Positions 45,001-53,462 of a stretch of DNA of 64,000 nt are shown in pieces (position 1 is the first letter of the stretch; every line of letters begins with the position of its first letter). The DNA comes from DATDAW01 sp036525185 (GTDB lineage: Bacteria > Verrucomicrobiota > Verrucomicrobiia > Chthoniobacterales > DASVRZ01). The stretch spans positions 1 through 64,000 of the forward strand of contig DATDAW010000012.1 of assembly GCA_036525185.1 (NCBI GenBank). Reading direction: 5' to 3'. The notes below the pieces were generated by a model. It saw only the letters and a program-made list of their open reading frames with translations. It ran no database searches and was not told where the DNA came from. Position numbers and translations under genes: made by a program.

Positions 45001-45617
45001 AGCGGATCGGTAAGGTGGTCGATCAGTTCTTCGAACGCGGTGGCGCAGTCGTCAGCGACACCGGCGAGAACTTCAATTCGTCGCTGCCGCCGTTGAAAGA
45101 CAGAAGTATCCGGTCCGCCGAGCGCGTATTCGAGTAATTCGCGATCTTCGACCGCGCTGACGCACTGCTCCCAGCCACGCAAATAGACGAGGTCAAAGCG
45201 GTCGAGCGTGCCGCCGTTTGGATCGGTGAGATCCGCCACGCTCGGAATGAACGGCAGGGCGGGGGGATCGATGTCGATTTGCAGCCAGTCGCGCTGCGTC
45301 AGGTAAGTCTCTGGCTGATCGGCCAACGCCACGAAGCGCAGCCCGCCGATGTAAAAGCTGCCGTCCGCGATGGTGAAATCGTAAGCACTGCGGTCGAGGC
45401 CCACGTCCACCGGTGTCGGCGCCCCGATTCGGAAGCCGTGATTCGGGCTGCCCTTCGAGCAAATGATGTCACGGAAGGTGAGGCGCTCGTCCTCGGCGTC
45501 GAGACGGCGGTGGGCATTCAGGTCCTCGTCGGTGACGACGCGGCCCTGCTGCATGAAGGTGCCGATGTAACGCTTCTCGGGCTGGAAGAGCTGGCGGGAA
45601 ATGTCGGGGGTAGCCAT
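42006..45617 (-). CDS. DUF6519 / right-handed beta-helix giant protein
   Basis: The protein has 1203 residues, with GAGG before the ATG. The N-terminus FQPEKRYIGTFMQQGRVVTD and DFTIADGSFYIGGLRFV fit the DUF6519 domain, seen in phage-tail-like and eCIS loci. Residues 490-1000 are a parallel right-handed beta-helix: repeated V/I-x-I-x-x-N turns such as HVRIVNRTNIKIRGCGRDT, IEHIVLTSLHILSRDRNS, VEIRRNLIRGGNNNGITLG, VRIVDNRIEEMGRSGITVD. Such helices occur in tail spikes that bind or cut polysaccharide. No signal peptide is present. It follows the gpI-like protein by 18 bases, which fits a role as tail spike or fibre attached through it. Confidence 0.85.
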   Translation of the reverse strand: MATPDISRQLFQPEKRYIGTFMQQGRVVTDEDLNAHRRLDAEDERLTFRDIICSKGSPNHGFRIGAPTPVDVGLDRSAYDFTIADGSFYIGGLRFVALADQPETYLTQRDWLQIDIDPPALPFIPSVADLTDPNGGTLDRFDLVYLRGWEQCVSAVEDRELLEYALGGPDTSVFQRRQRRIEVLAGVADDCATAFEELIDHLTDPLPGDTSGAPHPFDHESCELLSKARLTVGFTGGPPSDDLCQPPVLGGYLGAENQAIRVQLTATNRFIWGFDNAAPLYRVQVVEEEGLDVIRFLTLPRDEFAQPIAGQAVEILPWGALLPNLEKTAEWQGHLTTVATGFDPDTGQITIETPVPAAWLAWLNDPAHAGFLNDRDEPVAQRYFYLRVWTGGSGDAAQPDHTFVPGTAVPLAGTGLELTFSDFGLPGSYWVIAARPNTPDEVVPWILTEEAPAFGPRQFIASLALIRWSIDPINNAVVGSVFDCRARFRPLCQLKGCCTIIVGDGSASHGEFTSIQDAVDALPPAGGEICVLRGRYERHVRIVNRTNIKIRGCGRDTLLVAQDQTPVIEILDSQRIEITALAIEAPAAPAIRCHTISLDSTIEHIVLTSLHILSRDRNSVAVIRARFVTFACNDVRVLPLTAPLPGQGTIGRESAVFLHGQDLLIERNRILAEGEQAAQRGYGGLHIGGGSERVEIRRNLIRGGNNNGITLGHTILRRVQNPNASDDFTIDVNSPGGFHIFIDEHGCVVIDPFPPFQPPDGEDVVLEAGPALREVRIVDNRIEEMGRSGITVDRFFDMETNPDFISVEDLLIEENRITGCLRLEVGTIPFPLRDVVGFGGVALADVEYLVMRENLIANNGLSSLDPICGIFVLHGSGIAIDGNRILHNGLPAADEDQRPRPGRRGGIVLAFARARAVEQLSVELFPDLDFTGLRQDGVPAARVHDNVVVAFQGRALEILALGPVSVEGNQLTAKGSAFMLQVPVPGTTTTTTSTFGSVSQAANVPLKNRAATSNPFLAFLDVLGGSAVWIFNLGVSNEIYLQLFGLSGMFLLDDLATPEAAENVDDPRFFVGGNVLFNDNQVVLDALGPVVTLSVSSVFLGSLDDVSIVANQSDCDLARDFVLTNALTFGWSQRMADNRFKEGLLNAPLSGVSLALMNTTTDNQGTHCFFPVGTPAVSYIAGNRSLVQLNADNRCPRNDLSAG

Positions 45618-45635
45618 GATAAATTCCTCAGCGGG

Positions 45636-47798
45636 TTAGGTTTCGAAGATAAACTGCGGGATGAGTCCGAACGGCATGAACTCGATGACCTTGCGCTCGA
45701 GGTCACGGCGTTTGATCGGATTCAGCAGCTGACTGAAGGCCCCGATCTCGGAGTCGTTCTCCGCGCCGGTCAGGATGGATTCCGGCGCAGTTTTGCTGAG
45801 CTGCGCAAATCCCGGATCGCCAAAGCGTCGCGACACAAAGACGTGACGCGCGATGGACGGCGCGAAAAGGTGCGATTCGAACTGGCGCGGCAACCGCCGA
45901 TCGGGGTGCGCGTCCGTGGCGCTGAAGCGGAAACAGCCGTGCTGATTGTCGAGCACGCGCACGAGGCCCTGGATGAGGGCTTCGCTGGCGTCGAGGCGAT
46001 TCACCGCGACGTCGCCAAAGGTCGTGACTCGTTCGAGATGCACGTGGCCCATGCGCGTTGCGACGGCGAGCGTATCCGGCAGCAGGTTTTGCACGATGGA
46101 ATCGCGGATAACGATACTCCCGACCGAGCACGGGTCGGTGTCGTCGGTCACCTCGCGGATCGCCCCAACAATTGAAGATTCGATCACCAGCTCCCGCACC
46201 TGGCCGCGAATTTCGAGCGCGACCGACGCGATCGGTGTGCCGGTGCCTGGGACAAGCCGCGCCCGTTCTCCGCCCGGATCGAGCGTGCAATGCCGGATAA
46301 CGACGCAGTCGAACTCGCCTTCGATGGCGAGCACGACTTGGACCGGGGTGCAGGCGTCGTCGGGGTCGGCGAGGACTTCATCCGGAATGCCGTCGGGATT
46401 CACGCCGATCCAAAGGCCGTCGAGCGTAAGACGACGGACGTCGTCGTCGTTCGCCTTGGGTGCAGCTTCAAAGATCCACTCCCGCTCGTTGTTTTCAGGG
46501 ACGAGCGCGACGTAGGGCCGCTCACGGTCGTCGGCTTGGATCCAAAGATCTTCGATGCCCGAAAGTCGGTTCCCGGGCGGGGTGTCCGGACGATACGTCT
46601 TACTATTGGCGAAACTGTGCGTGCCGGTGGTTGGCAGCGTAAAACCGGTGACCGGGCCGGGCGAGTTGCCGCCGTTGGGGAAAAGCGTCACGGCTTCCGT
46701 GCGGACGCTCGCGGAGCGATCGTAAGTGCCCGCGCCGATATCGGCAGAGAAACCGTAGTGATAGCGCGGGACGTAAAGCTGGTCGTTGCCGGCCAAAGGA
46801 TTCACCAGCATGAGCCGCCCGGTGTGCGGATCGACGATGGCAGCGAAGGGGAGGCCGGCCGGCAGCGTCCAGGCCGAGAGATTGCCAGCGTGCAATTCGG
46901 TTTCGTCGAGGGGCGGATCTTGCGGGATCGTGCCGATGGTGACGGCGAGTGCATCCGGCACGAGATGTGTCGTTTGCGCATTGAAAAGCCGGCATGGGAT
47001 CGCTGCGGGCAATTGCCATTCTTCCACGGGCGTCCAATCCACCTCCGGCCCCCGCCGGCTCGGACGGAAGAGCGGGATATCGCGTCCCGATGGATCGATC
47101 GCAAACCGCTCGGCGCCGAAGTCGAATGGCGTCGCCAGATTCACCTCGAAGACGCGCAAGCGGTAGAGATGAAAGTTAAGCTTGGGAATGTTGTAACGGC
47201 CTTTGAAACCGCGTAGACGGCGGAAATCAGGCGTGTGCGCGATATCGTCAAACGGGCCGTCAATGATGTCGCTGATCCTGGCTGCGCGGAGATCGGCGGT
47301 GCCGCCAGGCGGCGTTCGTGTGATCGGGCCGACAAGTGGGTCGGGCTCCGGATCCAACCGGTGCCGTGTTCGAGCGAGGCGTTTGAAGCTTTCCACAACG
47401 GCGCCTTCCCAGCCGGTGATGTCCTGGATGAGCGCCTCCATGACTACCAGAGTCCCTTTTCGCCTCCGATAGAAAAGCGTCTTCGCCACGTCCACGCGAC
47501 GTCCCCGGCGATTGAGATTTCCCACCAGTCGCGTGCCGAGCAGCGCACCGATGTAAGGGACTGCCCAATCATCGCACGTGTGAATGAACGCATCCTCCCA
47601 CAGACGGTCGGTGCTTCGGCGAGCGACTCCCGCCTGGCAGGCGAGGATTTCCACGAGCGCGCGCAGGACGTGCGGCTGCTCCGCCAGCCCGTCTTCGTGC
47701 CGGTAGATGGGCGGAATCCATTCCCACAACTTCTCGGCGTAGTAACGGTCGAATTCGTCGAGAGCCGGGTTGGCGACGGTGAGAGTGGTTTCGGCCAT
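45636..47798 (-). CDS. Phage tail protein I-like baseplate/fibre-linking protein
   Basis: The ATG at 47798 lies two bases after the stop of the upstream baseplate gene and gives 720 residues. The longer open frame above it is antisense-like noise overlapping that gene. The first 150 residues (IPPIYRHEDG, LRALVEILACQAGVARRSTD, and FYRRRKGTLVVMEALIQDITGWEGAVVE) match P2 gpI-like tail proteins that join baseplate to fibres. The remainder is rich in short beta segments with aligned turns (LRRLTLDGLWIGVNPDG, FDCVVIRHCTLDPGGER, VLVIESSIVGAI-like), suggesting a partial beta-helix. It probably docks the DUF6519 protein encoded next. Confidence 0.82.
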   Translation of the reverse strand: MAETTLTVANPALDEFDRYYAEKLWEWIPPIYRHEDGLAEQPHVLRALVEILACQAGVARRSTDRLWEDAFIHTCDDWAVPYIGALLGTRLVGNLNRRGRRVDVAKTLFYRRRKGTLVVMEALIQDITGWEGAVVESFKRLARTRHRLDPEPDPLVGPITRTPPGGTADLRAARISDIIDGPFDDIAHTPDFRRLRGFKGRYNIPKLNFHLYRLRVFEVNLATPFDFGAERFAIDPSGRDIPLFRPSRRGPEVDWTPVEEWQLPAAIPCRLFNAQTTHLVPDALAVTIGTIPQDPPLDETELHAGNLSAWTLPAGLPFAAIVDPHTGRLMLVNPLAGNDQLYVPRYHYGFSADIGAGTYDRSASVRTEAVTLFPNGGNSPGPVTGFTLPTTGTHSFANSKTYRPDTPPGNRLSGIEDLWIQADDRERPYVALVPENNEREWIFEAAPKANDDDVRRLTLDGLWIGVNPDGIPDEVLADPDDACTPVQVVLAIEGEFDCVVIRHCTLDPGGERARLVPGTGTPIASVALEIRGQVRELVIESSIVGAIREVTDDTDPCSVGSIVIRDSIVQNLLPDTLAVATRMGHVHLERVTTFGDVAVNRLDASEALIQGLVRVLDNQHGCFRFSATDAHPDRRLPRQFESHLFAPSIARHVFVSRRFGDPGFAQLSKTAPESILTGAENDSEIGAFSQLLNPIKRRDLERKVIEFMPFGLIPQFIFET

Positions 47799-47800
47799 AA

Positions 47801-50194
47801 TCAAGAGTCCGAGGTGAACAGGGCGTCGCCTGCCATGGTGTTGCCCACGAGGAGACCCGATAAAAAGTCGTGGTATTCGCCCTCGCCGGCGGTGATGCCG
47901 AAGGGCGCTTCCGTTCCGTTGAAACGCAACGCGCGCACCGAAACAATGCCGGCGACGGCGTATATCTGCTCGAGGATCGCGCTGCGGAAGAGCGGCAGGC
48001 CGATCGGAATATTCTCGAGTGCAAGAAGCCCTTTCTCCGGTTCGGTCAACGCCGTCGCGACCGCGAGCTCGACGTCGTCGGAACGGAATCGCGGATCGAC
48101 GATCAAATCGATCGTGAGACTGGAGTCCAACGCCACAGCTTCGGTCACCGACAGCGGTGTGTTCGGATCGGACTGGCCGAGGAGGAACCGGCGTAGTTCG
48201 ACTGCGATCGAGCCGCCATCGGAGATGAAATGGATCTTCACCACCGCGCGTTGCATTACGCCATCCCACGCCCATGTGGCGCGCGCGTTCACCACGCCGC
48301 CAAATTCGCGAGCCAGCGCCTCGAAGTCCGGCAACGAAACCGCGCGACCCAGGAGCAGCGCGCTGTCCGGCGCGTTGCGGCGCAGGTCCTTCGGTGCATC
48401 CGCGTCGGCTCCGCCCCCTGCTCCCACCGGATTTACAACCCGACGGATACCAGGGACGGGACGGGACATTTGCGTAATGAGATTGGCAGGCGGCTTCGCA
48501 GCACCCGCGCCGTGCCGGTAAGTCGCGGTCACATTTTTCACCCCGCTCGGGAGACGCGCGCCGGTCTGTCCGTCGCCAAATGTAATGACGCTCTCACCGG
48601 CCTCGTTTTGCCGCACGATATAGACTTCATCCTGCGGACCGGCGCCGAAGAAACTCCCGACTTCGCTCCAAAGAATCCCGTTTACCCGTACCGCGAGCGT
48701 CGAGCGGCGGCCATTCGGGGCGGATTCGTCGTTGAGGTAGGTGAGCGGTGTTTTTTTTAGTTTGAAAGCTTGGAACGGCACGGCGGCATTTCCGCTTCCG
48801 AGCACTTCGTTAGGCACGGTCTCGCCGCGAGTGGCGTGGATCAGGTTGCCGAAAGCTGTGACCGGTGTGCGCAGATCGGTTGCGAACGGCTCGGCGTCCA
48901 GCTGTGGTGTCAGTGAGCCCGTTCCTGCATCCGAGCTGATGGACACGCTGGCGGTTAGATTCGCGCCACTGCCATCCGCGCCGGCTAGCAGGACCGACCC
49001 CGACGGCTGGAGAGTGGGTGGTTCGACCGGCGCCTCAAAAGCTGCGCTCGGTAGCAAGTCATCGACACCGAGCCGGGCTATGGCCGACGCCGTAAGCGAG
49101 CCCGCGCGCACCATTGCGAAATGAACGGTCAAACTGGAAACCGGGCTGGTCCAGTCGGATGGCAGTGCCGGAGTGATGGTCAGCTTCGTGACATTGAGAA
49201 AAGGGTGCACTGCGCGCGGGGATGCTGGCGGCGGGCCGAGAAGCAGCGTACCCAAACCGAGATCTGCCACTTGGAACGGCAGCAAGACGTCGCCCCTTTG
49301 AATGATGACCCGGTCGCCCACGTGGAGACCACTTTGGAGGGAATCGAGATCAATGCTCGCTCCCGCATTGGTCACCTGCGAAACGCCGCTCCGCGCGGTC
49401 GGTTTCAACACCGCAATATCGCTGAGTACCACGCCCGCTCCGATGGAAGGAGTGGGATCGAGATCGAGGTCGACGTACGTATTGCCATCGAGCCGCTGCC
49501 TCGGAGTTGCGTTTCGCACATGCGCAGCAGCCGCACCGGAAGTGCCCCACGTAAAGAGAACGAGATCGTCACGCGCCAGCCGGGCATCGCTGGGGGGCAT
49601 CGTGAATTGACCGTTGAAAACGGGGTTGCGGATCGGCGCGAGCGTCCATTCGTTGAGCGCTGGATCGATGGTGCAATCCTCGTCCGCCTCGAAAATTTGC
49701 GGTTTTTCACCGTCGAAAGCGCCCGATCGAAAGCCCGTTCCGGTGGGCACGCTGATGAGGCCCTTCCCAGTGTCGGCGAGAAGAGCGAGGGTCACTTCAG
49801 CTCCGATGGCCGGCCGTGGAATATAGCCGATGAGGGCGATGAGTTCCTGCAACGAAGCGGGCCGGACGGCAGTCGGCAGGTAGCCTTCATTCGCAATCCG
49901 CTCCTCGTAAAAGGCGAGCACGTCCAGAACGTAGGCCCACATTTCGAGCAGCATGATGCCGAGGTCGTTGCCCTCCCGCGCGCGCCAGTCGCGGAGCGGA
50001 CGCTGCACGTTCACCGGAAATTCGGCGGCGTCCATTAGCAGATGCGCTGGGATTTGCCGGAGCATCGCGAGGCGAAACTCCGGGAAACCCGCGAGCTGCC
50101 GCGGGAGTGCGCTCAGGCCCGCCGGAATCTGCGGCTTCGGCGGAAAGTCGAGCTGGTCGCAGCGACAGCCGTTGATGGAAGAAGCGAGATGCAT
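47801..50194 (-). CDS. Baseplate J-like wedge protein (second copy)
   Basis: The protein has 797 residues. Residues 40-130 (FPEFRLAMLRQIP, LRDWRAREGNDLGIMLLEMWAYVLDVLAFYEERIANEGYL in part) are the hallmark of 'putative baseplate assembly protein' families of eCIS and PVC-type tails. The C-terminal half has the gpJ-like end (AVVKIHFISDGGSIAVELRR, EKGLLALENIPIGLPLFRSA, VSVRALRFNG). It corresponds in order and type to Afp12 or Pvc12, which form the baseplate wedge around the hub. It lies 3 bases after the first gpJ-like gene. Confidence 0.88.
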   Translation of the reverse strand: MHLASSINGCRCDQLDFPPKPQIPAGLSALPRQLAGFPEFRLAMLRQIPAHLLMDAAEFPVNVQRPLRDWRAREGNDLGIMLLEMWAYVLDVLAFYEERIANEGYLPTAVRPASLQELIALIGYIPRPAIGAEVTLALLADTGKGLISVPTGTGFRSGAFDGEKPQIFEADEDCTIDPALNEWTLAPIRNPVFNGQFTMPPSDARLARDDLVLFTWGTSGAAAAHVRNATPRQRLDGNTYVDLDLDPTPSIGAGVVLSDIAVLKPTARSGVSQVTNAGASIDLDSLQSGLHVGDRVIIQRGDVLLPFQVADLGLGTLLLGPPPASPRAVHPFLNVTKLTITPALPSDWTSPVSSLTVHFAMVRAGSLTASAIARLGVDDLLPSAAFEAPVEPPTLQPSGSVLLAGADGSGANLTASVSISSDAGTGSLTPQLDAEPFATDLRTPVTAFGNLIHATRGETVPNEVLGSGNAAVPFQAFKLKKTPLTYLNDESAPNGRRSTLAVRVNGILWSEVGSFFGAGPQDEVYIVRQNEAGESVITFGDGQTGARLPSGVKNVTATYRHGAGAAKPPANLITQMSRPVPGIRRVVNPVGAGGGADADAPKDLRRNAPDSALLLGRAVSLPDFEALAREFGGVVNARATWAWDGVMQRAVVKIHFISDGGSIAVELRRFLLGQSDPNTPLSVTEAVALDSSLTIDLIVDPRFRSDDVELAVATALTEPEKGLLALENIPIGLPLFRSAILEQIYAVAGIVSVRALRFNGTEAPFGITAGEGEYHDFLSGLLVGNTMAGDALFTSDS

Positions 50195-50197
50195 GGA

Positions 50198-52732
50198 TCA
50201 ATGGGTGCGGACAATGAGCGAGCCGCGGTCTGGAAAGCGCGGGTCGTTTTGTACGCGGAGAATCTGATCGTCGCTCACCGCGAATACGTTCTCGTCGAAC
50301 AGCCGCCAGTCCGTGAGTCCGCGGACCCGGATGCGGATTTCCTCGACGGCCAGTACGCCAGGCACTGCCTGCACCGCCGCTTCCAGCGAGGCGCGGTAGA
50401 GTGGCGTGCCGAAGGTGAAATTGTCGGGGTGAAAGAATGGGTTAGGCGCGTAAAGACCGGGCTGGCGTATGGTGAGCGCCTCGATCACTCGCTCCTGCAC
50501 TTGTCCCGCGTAAGCCGATGGCTGCACGCAGATCTCGATCTCAAGGTCGAGGCTGAGGTAACGCGGGTCGCGAACGAAAACTTCGCGCCCGACCTGCCGC
50601 ACGCAGTCCAGCGCGCGCTCCACGTCACGGCGCAGCCCGGCGCTCAGCGAAAACGCGCCTTCCGGATCAATGGTCACAAATTCGGAAAGCCAACTGCCGG
50701 TCCAGCGTGCTTTTGCCCCTGCTTGCTGAACGCCAAGAACGCGCTCGGCGTGGGCGCGATAATCTTCATCCCGCACAGCGCGAAACGTCTCGGCGCGGAA
50801 AGCCTCCGGCGCGAGCTGCTTTGCCGAGGTGGCGCTCTCGGGATCGACTCCGGTGGTGATAGCAAACGGGTTCGTCACCCCGCTTGCGATCCCAACCAGC
50901 GTGAGCGGCGGAGGGAGAGTCGGATTCGGATCGGCGATCAGCGTGACGGTGTCTTTGGGAAGGTTCGCGCCGGTGCCAGCGCCCGTGCGGTAGCGCGCAC
51001 GGAAGACCGTCTGCTCGGGTGGCGGCACGCCGAACTCTCCATCGCCGAACCGCACGGTGAACCCTGCCTGACTCGAATAATCCTCGTGGCGCACGACCTG
51101 CCCGAATCGTTCGACTTCGAAGATCGTTTTCCACGTTCCGTTCTCGAGCGTGAAAAATCGCTCTTGACTGCCGGCCTCGAGCAGACTGGGAGTAAACGTC
51201 CATTCGCGCAGCGGCACGAGCGGATCGAGGGTGGCAGGATCGGCTTCGAGCAGTTCGATCTCGGGCACCGCATTACGCAGTTTCCCCAGCCAGCCGAGCC
51301 CCAATGTCTCCGAGGCGCTGAGAGAATGGAGATACGTGACTGGGCGTTCCCCGGTGAGCTCGTTGCAAATGCCCGCGCGTTCGACGGCGTGTGTAACTTC
51401 TCCTGGCAACGCTCCATTAGCGCCGCGACCGATTACGAAGTAGTCCATGAATGTGGCGCCCGCGCTGGCAGGGACGATGTTTGCAAGCGCCGTGGTGCTC
51501 GGCAGATGCAGCTCGAACGGCAATGCTTGGGCTGCGTCCCACGCGACTCGTGTGTAAGGAGTCGGCGCTCCGGCTTCCAGCACGAGTTCGTCGTTGAGCG
51601 ACTCGATTTCCGTCACCCGCACGAGGTGATTTCGCTCCGGCAGCGAAGGATCATCCGGCAGTGAGTGCAGCACGAGGATCCGTCCGATCCAATCCCCGTC
51701 GTCATCGTTTTCGCCCACGTCCGCCGGATTTGGCTGCTGCGTCACAAGGGGAAAGTGGCCGCGCAAAAAGACCTCCGTGCTGCCGATGGGCAAGCAAGGT
51801 TTCGTCTCATCGGGCAGATGCGCCGGTATTGCGTTCCACGCCTGGTGCACCCAGAAACGCCTGGTGTCTCGAAGACCGTTGCCGATCTCAAACGGGATCG
51901 CGCTGCCATCATCCGCGCGTCCCCAGACCCGTGTGCCAGCCGCGACGAATGCGCCATTTACCGAGGCTTCGATGGCGAGCAGTGTCGTGGCCGAAAGCCC
52001 ATCGTGAATCGGATAGTCGACGAGCGACGTGTGCCACCGCAGCGAACGGCGTTGCGTGGCACTTTGAAAATGAGACTCCCGCGCGTGGCGATCCTGGAGA
52101 TAGGAGAACTCGTCACCAAGCGCAGCCATCACCTCCGAGAGCATCACGCTCGCGTCGGCTTCGAGTCGTTCCTGCCACCCGGGATAGCGTTGCGCCGCGA
52201 AATCGAGTAACGCGAGGCGGAGGCTCGTGAAATCGCGGGCGAGATAATCGATCGGGAAATCTACGAGTGCCTCATCGGGACAGGGTGGTTCTTTCTCCCG
52301 GCAATCGAACCTGCTTGGGCAACCTTGTTTGAAAGAGAACTCGACGTCGTTGAAGAACGGATCCAGCCGGTCCGAGTCGATATGCAGCGCGTAAATCGAA
52401 AAATCGCCGGGACGCTCGGTTTCGATCTCGAGCACCACGCGTTCCTGACTGGCAAAGGTCCCGCGCACGAAACGCGCCGTTGTCACCTCAACCCGTGCGA
52501 CCGAATCGCCGCCCGAGACGCTGACGATGCGGATGTCGTCTGCGGGGAATGGTGTCTCCTGAGGCGCCGGCAGCGGCGGAATGATCGCCCACGCCGGGAC
52601 GACGCGATCGGGGTCGATCACGAAGAAAACGCGCAGGAGGGTTTGCGTGCCAGGATCGACGACCTGGATGAAGTCGATTCCCGTGAGCGCATCCTGCTCG
52701 CAAAGAGCCGTAAGCCTGTCGGTGCCGGGCAT
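50198..52732 (-). CDS. Baseplate J-like wedge protein (first copy, Afp11-like)
   Basis: The protein has 844 residues and no signal peptide. The central part reads PIDYLARDFTSLRLALLDFA and LEADASVMLSEVMAALGDEFSYLQDRHARES (in part), the standard motif of Afp11/gp6-type wedge proteins. The end (LSLDLEIEICVQPSAYAGQV, GVLAVEEIRIRVRGL, FDENVFAVSDDQILRVQND) is gpJ-like. The N-terminal 150 residues form an additional beta domain. It assembles with the second gpJ-like protein and gp25-like protein. The start is 3 bases past the gp25-like gene stop. Confidence 0.88.
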   Translation of the reverse strand: MPGTDRLTALCEQDALTGIDFIQVVDPGTQTLLRVFFVIDPDRVVPAWAIIPPLPAPQETPFPADDIRIVSVSGGDSVARVEVTTARFVRGTFASQERVVLEIETERPGDFSIYALHIDSDRLDPFFNDVEFSFKQGCPSRFDCREKEPPCPDEALVDFPIDYLARDFTSLRLALLDFAAQRYPGWQERLEADASVMLSEVMAALGDEFSYLQDRHARESHFQSATQRRSLRWHTSLVDYPIHDGLSATTLLAIEASVNGAFVAAGTRVWGRADDGSAIPFEIGNGLRDTRRFWVHQAWNAIPAHLPDETKPCLPIGSTEVFLRGHFPLVTQQPNPADVGENDDDGDWIGRILVLHSLPDDPSLPERNHLVRVTEIESLNDELVLEAGAPTPYTRVAWDAAQALPFELHLPSTTALANIVPASAGATFMDYFVIGRGANGALPGEVTHAVERAGICNELTGERPVTYLHSLSASETLGLGWLGKLRNAVPEIELLEADPATLDPLVPLREWTFTPSLLEAGSQERFFTLENGTWKTIFEVERFGQVVRHEDYSSQAGFTVRFGDGEFGVPPPEQTVFRARYRTGAGTGANLPKDTVTLIADPNPTLPPPLTLVGIASGVTNPFAITTGVDPESATSAKQLAPEAFRAETFRAVRDEDYRAHAERVLGVQQAGAKARWTGSWLSEFVTIDPEGAFSLSAGLRRDVERALDCVRQVGREVFVRDPRYLSLDLEIEICVQPSAYAGQVQERVIEALTIRQPGLYAPNPFFHPDNFTFGTPLYRASLEAAVQAVPGVLAVEEIRIRVRGLTDWRLFDENVFAVSDDQILRVQNDPRFPDRGSLIVRTH

Positions 52733-52734
52733 GG

Positions 52735-53112
52735 TCAGAGGGTGGCTTCGAGGTTGAGGAAGCGTTGCTCGCCTTTTTGCAGGACGGTGTAATTCACATT
52801 GATGAGGAGTTTTTCCTCCTCAGCAGCAACGTCGATTTGATCGACCCGGATCAGCGTCCCGAGCCAGGTATTCAGCGCTTGAAAGATCATGGTCTGGGCG
52901 AGGGAAGCGGCACCGACCGAATTCGGTGCAAAAAGAAGCCGCCGCACACCCGCGCCAAATTGCGGGCGATTGATGCGCTCGCCGGGCCCCGTGAAAATCA
53001 CCTGTTTGATCAACTGGACGATGTACGCGTTGTAATCGGGCTCCTGGCGCAATCGTCCGACGCTCGCGTTGATGGCGAACGGGAAGCGGATGCGTTGGAC
53101 GGCGGCAGCCAT
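52735..53112 (-). CDS. gp25-like baseplate wedge protein (Afp9-like)
   Basis: The protein has 125 residues. The core reads NAYIVQLIKQVIFTGPGERI, then NRPQFGAGVRRLLFAPN, a hallmark of the T4 gp25/IraD family: EXR-like loop plus tail-sheath-mimicking handshake strand. It ends KGEQRFLNLEATL. In contractile machines it links hub, wedge and sheath. It starts 3 bases after the preceding stop and is followed 3 bases later by the first gpJ-like gene, the usual eCIS order. Confidence 0.92.
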   Translation of the reverse strand: MAAAVQRIRFPFAINASVGRLRQEPDYNAYIVQLIKQVIFTGPGERINRPQFGAGVRRLLFAPNSVGAASLAQTMIFQALNTWLGTLIRVDQIDVAAEEEKLLINVNYTVLQKGEQRFLNLEATL

Positions 53113-53114
53113 GT

Positions 53115-53456
53115 TCAGGCGGTGGTTTCTTGAGCAGTGATCTGGGTAACTGCGGCAGGGTGCGAATGGCTCCCGCCGGAGTGCGAGTGCGAGCCGTCGC
53201 CATGCACGTGCGCACCACCGGAATGGGTGTGTGACGTGCTGGAAACCGCTAGCGTGAAGGCTTCCGGGTGATCGCGCAGGTGTTGCACGACGCCCTGGGC
53301 TACCGCGACAAAGAACAAACGCATCGGCGCGAGTTGCTCTTCGTTTGGCAGGGGCAGATCAGGATTGAAGAGGGGCCACTGATTCACAAATGCGGCCTCG
53401 ATTGCGCCGGCCATCGTGGTGCCGCCAGTGTCGTTGTGTTTTCCGGGATGAAGCAT
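53115..53456 (-). CDS. Small His-rich protein, candidate spike-tip (Afp10 position)
   Basis: The protein has 113 residues, starting 6 bases after the spike gene stop. The first 70 residues are mostly helical (AAFVNQWPLFNPDLPLPNEE, FFVAVAQGVVQHLRDHP). The C-terminal 45 residues hold ten or more His in HTHSGGAHVHGDGSHSHSGG and similar. It occupies the place where eCIS loci encode the PAAR/Afp10 tip. It is not a recognisable PAAR fold, but H-x-H clusters bind iron in the tip of gp45-like phage spikes. A tip or tip-cap role is inferred from position and composition. An in-frame ATG at 53414 is an alternative start. Confidence 0.6.
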   Translation of the reverse strand: MLHPGKHNDTGGTTMAGAIEAAFVNQWPLFNPDLPLPNEEQLAPMRLFFVAVAQGVVQHLRDHPEAFTLAVSSTSHTHSGGAHVHGDGSHSHSGGSHSHPAAVTQITAQETTA

Positions 53457-53462
53457 GAGATG

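Noticed and set aside
47799..48275. N-terminal extension of the gpI-like gene
   Set aside because: It overlaps the end of the preceding baseplate gene and is Arg-rich noise; the ATG at 47798 follows that stop by two bases and starts with conserved sequence.
50042..51664. 540-codon plus-strand frame within the baseplate genes
   Set aside because: It is antisense to two conserved gpJ-like genes and has shadow-type composition.
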